From Hyphochytrium catenoides (Eukaryota > Sar > Hyphochytriomycetes > Hyphochytriales > Hyphochytriaceae): a DNA stretch of 42,826 nucleotides. The notes under the pieces are model-generated. The model was given only the letters and a program-made list of their open reading frames with translations. It was not told the origin of the DNA and did no database searches. Shown one piece after another: positions 34,520-42,826 of this stretch. The translations under genes were made by a program, and so were the position numbers. The stretch is from NCBI GenBank assembly GCA_900088475.1, contig FLMG01004114.1, positions 1-42,826 on the forward strand. Direction: 5' to 3'. How positions within the stretch are numbered: the first letter of the stretch is position 1; every line of letters begins with the position of its first letter.

Positions 34520-34951
34520 TCACGTTATTGTTATCCTTATATATGTTCTCAGTGACGGAAAGATAAAAAGTTCCTCTTCGCTGAATATTTCTTGAAGCTG
34601 GGTTTTAAGCGGAGGTGGTGGGTTGTTAGGGGAAAAGTGTACAGTCCAATTACCCAAGTGGTCACAGGAAGCCTTCTGATTGGTCAGAATCTCCCGTAAC
34701 AAGATCTTTGCTGCTTTGGTTTTAGGGACACAGAGAGCGGCGAGAGACGGACTAGGCTAGAAAGAGTGTGACATTCTAGGTCAAGTCAATAAACAGTAAG
34801 CGAAACAGAGGCGTTCGAGGTAAAGAGTGAGCAATGTCACTTCCTGGGATGTGAAGACTTGTATAGTACCTTGAATTCTAAGAGCTATGCTTTTCCTATA
34901 GGCTTCACAGCTATTTATGAGAAGCGGTGGTGGAGAGCCAGATGTTGACAT
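34520..34951 (-). CDS. Putative small two-exon protein, family unknown
   Basis: Exon 34951-34870 (MSTSGSPPPLLINSCEAYRK and on to RIQ) joins exon 34710-34520 (AKILLREILTNQKASCDHLG and onward) across a 159-bp intron with a normal GT donor (GGTACT), a CAAAGCAG acceptor and matching phase 1. The join reads about 90 residues. The first ~45 residues look like an amphipathic helix pair with two Cys. The rest is Pro-rich then acidic, and may be wrong if another intron begins at 34653 (CTTGG/GTAATT). It lies head to head with the SET gene, 202 bp between start codons, so they may share a promoter. No family recognised; could be spurious. Confidence 0.4.
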
Positions 34952-35153
34952 TGCTGCGATCACACAGCTGGCTCCCCAAGGGATTGCACTGCAACTTCCA
35001 GATCTACCCTCCTGTCCACCCTCATAAAGCTGGTTTCACGCAGACTCGCAAGCTTTGAGTCTCATCACTTTTGATCTTCTCACGCAGAAAGCAACCCAGA
35101 TCGAGATCACAACCGCAATCACAAGCACAAAGTAAAACCGAGGATCAGGCAGC

Positions 35154-35654
35154 ATGGCCAACGTACTGAAGAATGTAGGCAAGGTGGTCGTTCGGGAGGC
35201 TGGCGCTAAGGGCAAGGGCCTTTTTGCCACGGCTCCAGTAAGACGGGGCGAGGTTCTCTGCTCCAGCGGCGGGGAACTCAAGTCTTCGCCAACCAAATAC
35301 ACAGTCCAATATGATGAGAAGACTCACATTGACGTGCAGCCTCCTCTAGTTTTTGCCAACCACCACTGCTCTCCTAATGCCAAGATCAATTTCGAGGGAA
35401 AGACGGTGCTTCTGGAGGCTCTGGAGGAGATTAAACCAGAGGACGAGATCTTCTTCGACTATAACACAACCGAAGTCAGCATGGATTCACCATTCAAGTG
35501 TGAATGCGGCTCGCCGGAGTGTCATGGGCATATCAAGGGTTTCGTCCACCTGCCATCAAGCAAGTGGGACGCTATGCGAAAGAAACTTTCACCATATGTC
35601 CTGCGGGTGTTAGAACAGATGGAAGCGGAGCAAGACAAGCGAGAAGCGGCATAA
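35154..35654 (+). CDS. Minimal SET-domain methyltransferase-like protein with post-SET zinc site
   Basis: Single-exon protein of 166 residues that is almost only a SET domain, so probably a lysine methyltransferase using S-adenosylmethionine; histone or other substrate unknown. In order: the opening block VVVREAGAKGKGLFATAPVRRGEVL, read as VVVREAGAKGKGLFATA then PVRRGEVL; the SET core NHHCSPNAKI, with Asn and His of the NHxCxPN cofactor motif; the catalytic-site Tyr block DEIFFDYN; and a post-SET cluster (FKCECGSPECHGHIKG, CxCxxxxC) that, with the Cys of NHHC, can hold zinc. The ATG at 35154 leaves almost no N-terminal extension. The usual SET-I insert is short, giving a size close to viral vSET and bacterial-type SETs. 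It has no intron while most neighbours have many. Confidence 0.9.
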   Translation: MANVLKNVGKVVVREAGAKGKGLFATAPVRRGEVLCSSGGELKSSPTKYTVQYDEKTHIDVQPPLVFANHHCSPNAKINFEGKTVLLEALEEIKPEDEIFFDYNTTEVSMDSPFKCECGSPECHGHIKGFVHLPSSKWDAMRKKLSPYVLRVLEQMEAEQDKREAA

Positions 35655-36295
35655 CTTATTAGCGGTTAGGATAGTCGTAAGCCTCTTATTTATGACGCTC
35701 TCTCGTTATACCTTGATAGCGGACAGAGCCCCTCGCATCAGTAACTAAAAATACCATCATTTTTATTAAGACAACGGCGCAGAGTGCTCCAAGAGTCCAA
35801 ATGACAGCGGATTATGCGGCGCAGCTGGACGTACGCTGTTGAGACCGTTTGCTGCAGGTACTGGGCCGCCGAGTGATCGCTGGCTTCATAGTGTAGACGT
35901 GGTGACTCGTCTTAAAACAACCGCCTGGGCTATGGTTGTTGATGCTGTTAGCATGCCAAAAAGGATCTCACCTTCAGGCGACGCCCCTTTGTTAAGTTTG
36001 GGCTGTCATGTCCCTAAAAATACAGGTCGCTGGACCAGAGCCTTGACAACTGTGATGGGAGTAAAACATTTGTTATCTGTTGCCAACCCATTTTTCATTT
36101 CAATGTCTAGACATGTAACCAGATGAAGGCAGCGACCGCGACCTCAACCATAGCGTATGAAATAGGAAAGCAGATGCTAGGTGCTGGTGCTGAGAGATAT
36201 TAGATGGGCGGCCGAGCAGTCGTACTCCACATAAAATCCATGCTTGACCGAGGCGTAGCTTGGCTAACTATGTATAGATGTGGGCACTTACCACT
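35655..36295. other. Intergenic region right of the SET gene
   Basis: About 640 bases with the 3' UTR of the SET gene and the 3' side of the putative reverse-strand gene. A 95-codon forward open frame (35839-36126) shows no motif or conserved features and is not called. Confidence 0.4.
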
Positions 36296-36662
36296 TCAAT
36301 TGTCATTCCCAAGAATGCTTATTAGTCTCTCCCTTAGCTGAAAGATCCATTGGTCAGGACCGCTGGTCTTATAGACGATATCATAGTCAGTACGTTGCAG
36401 TAGGCAACGGCATGTTGTAAGCTGCGTGCCATCACTAATAAGTCACCATCTGCTTGGGCTCTGTATCTGCCCAACAAGTCATTGAAGAAGTTTCTTTGGC
36501 CCGCAGGCAGAAAGGTCACCACAACCAAGATATTGGACTGTAATTATACATTCTCAATATGTAGAATTGGACGTGAGAAAGGGTCTTGACAGTAACATAT
36601 CAGAAGCTACACTTTGGGAAATCGTTCATTTAGCGATTCTGACAGCTTCGAGGCGTAGTTGT
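36296..36662 (-). pseudogene. Putative small gene with a one-base frame break, family unknown
   Basis: Exon-like piece 36662-36613 (NYASKLSESLNERFPK) joins, after a short intron ending TAATTACAG, to 36537-36296. The second piece reads SNILVVVTFLPAGQRNFFND and onward in one frame up to about 36386 (AYCNVLT), then continues as DYDIVYKTSGPDQWIFQLRE and on to a TGA at 36296 in another frame. One missing base at about 36386 would make it continuous. Both halves have the composition of a folded protein. No start codon was found upstream, so the 5' end is missing or in an unseen exon. It is head to head with the helicase gene. Assembly indel and true pseudogene are both possible. Confidence 0.35.
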
Positions 36663-36880
36663 CTCTTTATAGAAAAAAGAACCAAGCCTGGGCTGTAACA
36701 GAAATAGAGTCTTCAGAGCTGTTGGGGGTGAGCTCAGTCGACGTTTTCCTGCCGGCGCACGTGGCTGGGTTGGACGGTAGCGGCGTGACAGACAAGAGGA
36801 GACTAAGGATATAACACTTAAAGCGCTGTGCAGGCAGTCGACCACTCTCTCAGCAGTAGAGGAACCTTAGAGGAGAAATC

Positions 36881-39800
36881 ATGAACGGTGATTCTCCGCA
36901 ACGTCGGGTTCAAGCACAAAGCGCTGGCACCAAGAAGAAGGCTCCAGACCCCGTCCTTACTGAGCATTTCTGCACTCGCCTTGTCCTTTTCCTTTTAGAG
37001 GCACTGACTGATAAGCTAAGCGTAGCAAGTCTCTTTCTCATTCTGCCTGAGAATCCGCTTCCGAATGAAGCGTTTACTCTTTCACGGGAGGCGTTTAGGG
37101 TCTTCGTTGGCGGATTTAGGGACACCACCGGCATCAGGCTGTCAGGAGTCTCGCCATCCCGTGTCATTTTTTGGCTGAAAAGCAAAGGTATTGTACTGAA
37201 GCGCAATAGCAAGGAGCATCTCAGATTTGTACAGGTACGTTTTTACAATAAATGCTAAACAACTCAACGCCTCAGCGATCTTAGACCAGATCTTGCTGTT
37301 CTTCTCGTACAGGATTGGGAAGCGAAGTGCTCAGCTCTACTGTCGACTGGCTCAGAAAACGTGAGTACGGCAATGAGCCTAATACTTCGGAGCTTCTGGG
37401 TCCTTCTACGTACTAATTGCTTGCACTGTTTCTCTAGCAAGCCCAGCAACCGAAACCGAGATCGAAGAAAAAGAAGAAGAAGCCGAAGTCAGAGAAGGAA
37501 AGTGCTCAAGGACATACTCCTTCGCAAAGCAATTTGATTGCGGTTCCAGTCACCACTGTAGCACAAGCACATCCAAACAAAACAAAAACCTCTCGGCAGA
37601 GAAAGAATGAGCGCTTGCAGTATGTTCAGCTGGCACAAATTTGCAGCGACAAAGGAGCGTTACAAGTGACAGAACTGAATCTGCCGTCGTATGTGCCTCC
37701 ACGAGAAGTTCTAGAGCTTACTCTAACAGCCACAAACTGCTCTGATGGAAATGTTGTTGAGATACTATCGTTTGGGACCAAAGAAAGGGCTAAGAATCCA
37801 CAAGTTCTGCCTCAGGAGCTTGCACCCTCCCAGTCTCTCATCCACCCTGGACAGAGCTTGGAGCTAAAGGTTACTGTTAGAGGCGACACTTACGGGGTCC
37901 TGAGGGCCCTGCTACTCATCCGCTTCAGACAAACACACGATGCTAGCACCGGGCACTGGACGGAGGAAACAATCGGTAGAAACTTGGTTCTTCCAATTTC
38001 GTCGCCTGATCTAGAAGCTTTGCGGGGTCAAGATGGGCCACCGCGCTCCCCTCCGCTCCCGTTGGGCTTACCAACGGACGTATATCATGGAGAGCAGCCG
38101 CCTGCGGTTCCTGGTGCGACATATGAAAGACGGCTGAAGCAGTATCCGTACTCAAAGAAGCTAGATTCGATGCCTCTGGGTGCCCTCGTGCATTCCGCTC
38201 TCAAAAGCTTTGAAGAAGGAGAAAATGATTGGCTTTCGTTGTGGGAGCTTGCTCTTCATCTTGAGGAGTTTCAGATGACGCGTGATATTAAGAAATTCCA
38301 ACTCCAAGCTGCCGAGCTCCTTCCGCTTGGTAAGAATTCTAAGCTCTTCCGTCTCGCGGTTCCTGGACTGGCCGAGAAGCGACCTTCTGTTTTGATTGGA
38401 GACTCCATTCAGGTGCGGGAATCAGAGAACTCAAACACCCTCTACGTGGGCTACGTCCAAGCGGTGGCTTTGGAGGAAATTACCGTGAGCTTCCATCAGC
38501 GTCTGGTAGAGTCTCATATTAAGGGCAAGAGGTACATTGTTGACTTCATGCTTAACCGCATTCCGCTGAGAATTATGTACCGGGCCCTCGAAATGTGCAA
38601 AAGAGGAGAGGGAGGGTCCTATGGAATGAGCTTTTCCCCTCTCTTGCAGGGAGGATTAAAGAGGCTACTCGCCTCCCCCGGGCACGTAGAGGTCGTCTCT
38701 CAGTTGTCCCTACCAAACCTTACATTTCGTAACCGTCTGTTGAACGACCTGCAGCAGCAAGCGGTCCGGCATATCCTGGCTGCTCAGAGCCCTGAGAAAC
38801 CTTACATTATATTTGGTCCACCAGGTACAGGGAAGACTGTGACGGTTGTTGAGGCAATCCAACAGCTGTGCCGACTCCATGGTGATAACGTGAAGATCTT
38901 GGTATGTACCCCTAGCAACTGGGCCGCGGACCTGTTCATTACAAGGCTGAAGAGCTCCCATAATGCTAGGGAGATGCTCAGGTTATACGCCTACAGCCGT
39001 AGTGTGTCTGAGATTGACCCTATAGCTCTAAGTGGCGGCTATGCCAATCTTGATGCCAGCGGCCAGTTCTTCGTTCTACCCCCTCGAGAACTAGTTGAGA
39101 AATTCCAGGTGGTGGTAACTACTTGTATGATGGCCGGAAAACTGGTGGGTTTAGGGATGACAGAGCACTTCTCTCACATCTTCATGGACGAGAGTGGCCA
39201 AACGATGCCTCCTGAGGCACTGGTGCCAGTTTCTTGCCTATTGCGAAGACCTGAGCAGTCGTCCGTGAAACCGAGGATAGTGTTGGCAGGAGATCCTCGA
39301 CAGGTTTAAGTCTTCTCTTCTAGTCTTCAGCGTTGATAACGTCCTCTCTCTATTTCCTAGTTTATCAGTGTCTTCTCCTATCTCTAACGGATCTTCTTCT
39401 ATTCTGTTACTGCTCTTGGTGTATCGTTCATCAGGCCTCTTTCTCTATGTCTTTGTTAAGCTGGTGGCTAAACTTCCTCACGTCCGCGTTCCGACTGCAG
39501 CTGGGCCCGGTTATCCGCTCTTCCTACGCTAAGGCCTTGGGTCTTGGGAAGTCCATCTTGGAACACCTTGTAGAGGATGGCTCTTCCTCATACCGTGGTC
39601 GCTCTCCGCACTTGATCACCATTTTGAGGAATAACTACCGCTCACATCCGGCCATTCTGAAGATTGCCTCTGACATGTTTTACGGCTCATATCTTCTACC
39701 ATGCGCTGATCCGGTGAAAAGGAATGCTTTCATGGGCTGGGAAAAGCTGCCCAATCCTGATTTTCCGGTGATCTTTCATGGGGTCATCGGCAGAGATGAA

Positions 39801-40633
39801 CGAGAAAGCAACTCTCCCTCATACTTTAACCTCCAGGAAGTAGGGATCGTCCAGCAGTATCTGGCTGCGATATTGGATTATAAGACCTCACGGATGCAGC
39901 CGTCGGATGTGGGGATAATCGCTCCGTATCGGAAACAGGTACAGAAGTTGAAGAAAGCAATCGCCACAAAGTTACCTGGGGTGAAAATCGGTTCGACGGA
40001 GGAGTTCCAGGGTCAGGAAAGGCCTGTGATTATTGTCTCAACCTGTCGTTCTTCGGTTGAGGTAAGAAGACACCCTTCGTTGAGTCTCTCTTGTCTTTCT
40101 CATGCAAATTTTGGTCTTGTTCTGTGGAAAGCACCTACAATCTGAAACCTCCACAACACATCCTTAGCTCCCTCGTGACACTCCCTCAACCCGAACCCTA
40201 ACACCTGTATTGACTCATTTAGTTGATGGAGTTCGATGCAAGGCATGACTTAGGCTTCCTTGCCAATCCGAAGAGGATGAACGTTTCAATCACAAGACCT
40301 CAGGCACTTTTGATTGTTGTGGGCAATCCTCATGTCCTTGCCCGAGATCCACATTGGCGCCGGTTCCTCTTCTATTGCCTCGAAAACGGTGCTTCAACGG
40401 GTTCAGCGGATCTTGAGTTCCTGAGAGATGACGAGCTTGAGGAAGCCAAAGAGCAGGAAGAGGTTGAAAGTGCTGTTGCTTTATCTCGGCAGGGCTCTTC
40501 CACGTCTTTGGGGATGGAAACGTTAATTAGCATGCTGTCTGATGCCTCTATTCAAGAGTTATCCAGAATGCCTAGTGAGGGTAGCTATGTACACGTCGAG
40601 GATGAGCTTTCGGAGTGGCATAACGTCATGTGA
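36881..40633 (+). CDS. SDE3/MOV10-like superfamily 1 RNA helicase
   Basis: SF1 (Upf1-like) RNA helicase of the MOV10/SDE3/Armitage group, which acts in RNA silencing and mRNA surveillance. Exons 36881-37234, 37313-37360, 37438-39303, 39501-40061 and 40223-40633, all phase 0, give 1079 residues. Helicase motifs: Walker A GPPGTGKT (594-601), motif II DESG (718-721), GDPRQLGPV across the exon 3/4 join (from 752), YRSHP (802-806), STEEFQGQE (motif V, about 921-929), and MNVSITRP (motif VI) followed by [20 protein letters not shown], typical of MOV10/SDE3. Ahead of the usual MOV10 beta-rich region lie about 120 extra residues ([38 protein letters not shown]) that look like a small helical or winged-helix domain, then a Lys run (SKKKKKKPK) that could be a nuclear signal. 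The acidic tail follows residue 1000. Confidence 0.93.
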
Positions 40634-41170
40634 GCCCAACCTAGTGTTTCCTGCCGCTACAGACGCCTATGGGCGACTGACTGGAAGTGAAGCTGGAAGC
40701 ACTTCGTGCTCTAGGGTCCAATAACATGATTAGCGTTATAAACCAAAATATTGCTGGCTCTGGTCGTAACTCTATTCTTTGTGACGGGTAAACTAAGTGT
40801 CATCAACTATCGCAGTGAATCCTGGCCTCCGGACCCAGCATTCGATTGCTCTAGATTCAGTCCTTGTTGGGTCTTGCAAAGTCACTCTTTATCCCTGTGC
40901 GCGCTGCTCCCCTCCTCTCCTCTCCAGGAGAGGGCGTCATGGTTATTTATGCAGCCTGTGACAGAATGTTTAGGCCCTTGAGCGGCTGACCCACAAAGCC
41001 GTACATATGGCTTCCTACCTCTTCATGCGGCCTGCCAATGCCCTTTAAGGTTACTTAGTCCCTCACGACACGGGAGCCTGAAGGATGTGATGCAGGCCAG
41101 TATGCTGCCAGGAATATGTACTTCTGGGGGCCATGCCGATCCCATAACACTAGCGGTCACGATGGCGCAT
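40634..41170. other. Intergenic region right of the helicase gene
   Basis: About 540 bases; the helicase 3' UTR, then sequence with no supported gene. One forward open frame (40751-40981) starts only with TTG and has no motif. Confidence 0.4.
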
Positions 41171-41642
41171 CTATCGAGTTAGTTGCTCTTTTGTCGCTGT
41201 GGCTAAGTCCCAACTCCTATCCGAATCCATGGCGGAAAGAAAATGCGCAGCAAATGGGTCTTCCTCGTTCACGGAGTTCGTAGTGTTGTCAAAGCTCCGG
41301 ATGGCTTCTATGACCGTTGCTGCATGACGACGCCAGACTTTGACTGGTCCTCGGTCCTCAGGTTCGCCAACAGGCCAGCTCCATAAACTTCGTCATGTTA
41401 TTGGCTTCGTCATCGGACAGGAAGAGTGACGTCGACATCTTTACTCGGAACTCGTTCTCTGCCTGAACCGCATATCGGATCATTTAACCAGCCATCTCAA
41501 TCTCTTCTGACTCTTGCTCTCTTCGATCTCTGTTCTTAATCCTTTCTCCATTGTACGTCATCGCAAGGGCAAAAATTCCATTATCGTCCATTTTTAAATC
41601 AGAAGAGGACTCATTGGGGTCTCCAAAATGAGCTTCCGAACT
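41171..41642 (-). pseudogene. Decayed coding sequence with in-frame stop and frame slip
   Basis: Read leftward from 41642: an open frame SEAHFGDPNESSSDLKMDDN through ALAMTYNGERIKNRD to EIEMAG, then a TAA at 41486-41484, then the same frame reopens as MIRYAVQAENEFRVKMS to TKFMELA. At about 41372 one extra base shifts it to VGEPEDRGPVKVWRRHAATV and on to ATATKEQLTR with a TAG at 41173-41171. All segments have protein-like composition and the breaks are minimal, suggesting either a young pseudogene or two assembly errors. The ATG at 41483 could also be a true start of a ~103-residue product if the slip is an error. Family not recognised. It sits downstream of, and on the same strand as, the gene at the right edge. 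Confidence 0.35.
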
Positions 41643-41985
41643 CTAATAGAACATTACGGCCAACAGTCTGTGCTAACCTCACTCAAATGCTCTTGGCGGT
41701 GGCAGCTTCTTGGTGTCTGCACCAGGACCCCGCTTATAGATTTGAATTGCTCAAAATCCCCATTTTACCACATTCTGGAGACCCTTCTGTATAAAGAAGT
41801 GGTGATCCAAGCTCCGTACTCGAACTTCATCTACTCCTAGAGCTGTCACGAATAGTTGCGCTATCAGCCGGTGTCCCATAAGCTCTCATTTGAGCTCAGC
41901 GCGCGCCATAGAAAGTGCGGCACAGAAAGATACCTCTCTCTGTATACCTGTCTTCTCGTGGTATGTCGCTCGTCTTTTCGCGATC
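41641..41985. other. Short intergenic region with further decayed frames
   Basis: About 345 bases between the decayed coding piece and the last gene. Reverse frames are interrupted by several stops (for example VRSLDHHFFIQKGLQNVVKW then a stop), so it may be an older part of the same pseudogene. No functional gene is supported. Confidence 0.3.
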
Positions 41986-42826
41986 CTAGACTTTGTAGGT
42001 CAGTTGGTCATTAGATGATAACTGGCGGAAGAGAGGATGCAAAGCGTAGCCTGCAAGCTTCTTCTCTCTGCTCAGACTAGCGGCATCTTCGATACTTATC
42101 TTTGCGTCACGCAGTCCTGCCAGCTCCATAAACATCCGCGCACTAGTGCATTGGTCCTCTGAACCGCCCTCTTGCTCAGTGTCATCTCTCCGCCCTTGTA
42201 AGTCGTTGAACGAGATCACTCGCCCACTGTAGTCAGTACACACTTCCTGGAGGAAGTCTCTGAGGCTTGTCCGTATCTCTCTATCTTCTGAGCATACGAA
42301 GGCCAGCATAACCCGAACCTCGGTATTACTCTCATGTAGAGCACATAACTCTGAACTCCTCTCCTTGTTTTCCTCATCCGTGCAAAGACCAATAGGAAGA
42401 ACGATGAGGTAGGGGGCTTCTAAGTCAGACTGTATAGATCTAAGAGCGTCTCGGCATATCTGAAGCTTCTCATTAGATATCACCAGGTCAAGCTCGAGAA
42501 AAAGAGTAGCTCCAGAGGTGCTGACGGTGCTGGTTTGTGAGTCAGAGTCTCTGCCAAAGGGGACGAAATAGACACCAGGTTGTAGATCTTTGACTTGCTG
42601 TCTATCATCTCTGTCGATCCGTACAGCTTTCAAGGTCGGCTCAATAACGTTTGACCATACTGTTTGAGAAGGAGATCCCACGCAATAGGTGAGGGGCTTC
42701 AGAGACCTTGAAGCTTTAAGAATCTCAGGAGATGCGGCCATCCATTCGCGAGAGGCCGTATGCTCATAGAAGCTCCGGTCGTCGAGATATAGCTCAGTGC
42801 ATTCGAGAACTACTGGATCATAGTCT
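41986..42826 (-). CDS. Unrecognised protein, 3' part of a gene cut by the window edge
   Basis: The reverse frame is open from the right edge to a TAG at 41986, 279 codons without an intron. The ATG at 42741 is unlikely to be the start, because the same frame runs on upstream with protein-like sequence (VVLECTELYLDDRSFYEHTA) to the end of the window. Visible features: a mixed alpha/beta region (TLFLELDLVISNEKLQICRD, APYLIVLPIGLCTDEENKER, EVRVMLAFVCSEDREIRTSL), an acidic loop (RRDDTEQEGGSEDQ), and a basic end KKLAGYALHPLFRQL. No catalytic motif, signal peptide or TM helix is seen in this part. The family is not recognised. Confidence 0.7.
   Translation of the reverse strand, partial: DYDPVVLECTELYLDDRSFYEHTASREWMAASPEILKASRSLKPLTYCVGSPSQTVWSNVIEPTLKAVRIDRDDRQQVKDLQPGVYFVPFGRDSDSQTSTVSTSGATLFLELDLVISNEKLQICRDALRSIQSDLEAPYLIVLPIGLCTDEENKERSSELCALHESNTEVRVMLAFVCSEDREIRTSLRDFLQEVCTDYSGRVISFNDLQGRRDDTEQEGGSEDQCTSARMFMELAGLRDAKISIEDAASLSREKKLAGYALHPLFRQLSSNDQLTYKV

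Noticed and set aside
35839-36126. 95-codon forward open frame between the SET and helicase genes
   Set aside because: No motif or splice signals supporting a gene; composition looks non-coding.

Overview
The window is nuclear DNA from an intron-rich eukaryote. Almost every gene is broken by short GT-AG introns, mostly 35-240 bp, and most can be rebuilt exon by exon with matching phases. Gene density is high (one gene per about 3 kb), genes lie on both strands, and base composition is middling. An mTERF-repeat protein, an Old Yellow Enzyme, an SDE3/MOV10-type helicase, a centrosomin-type CM1 protein and a PH-START-START protein together suggest a unicellular alga or another protist. The sequence alone does not fix the lineage. 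No tRNA, rRNA, CRISPR or bacterial element was seen.

Layout, left to right: a PH-START-START lipid-binding protein (+, 5' end possibly off the window); a Cys-rich, Pro/Thr-stalk single-pass membrane protein (-); 3.3 kb of non-coding DNA with a decayed ~190-bp repeat; an Old Yellow Enzyme (+); an mTERF protein with a probable one-base deletion (-); the COPII subunit Sec24 (+); an unrecognised four-TM protein with a coiled-coil tail (-); a CM1 coiled-coil protein with a KEN-box tail (+); the mitochondrial 2-oxoglutarate dehydrogenase E1 (20 exons, -); 2.5 kb without a gene; a putative small two-exon gene (-) head to head with an intronless minimal SET protein (+); a putative damaged small gene (-) head to head with an SDE3/MOV10-like RNA helicase (+); decayed coding sequence (-); and the 3' part of an unrecognised gene running off the right end (-).

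The genes do not form one pathway. They cover secretion (Sec24), organelle gene expression (mTERF), the TCA cycle (OGDH E1), redox (OYE), lipid sensing (PH-START-START), microtubule nucleation (CM1), chromatin or protein methylation (SET) and RNA silencing or mRNA surveillance (SDE3/MOV10-like). The strongest leads are the tandem START duplication that kept its intron positions, the CM1 protein with an atypical core residue and a KEN-box tail, the unclassified membrane/coiled-coil protein, the extra N-terminal domain on the helicase, and three places where clear coding frames are offset by one base (assembly indels or decay).
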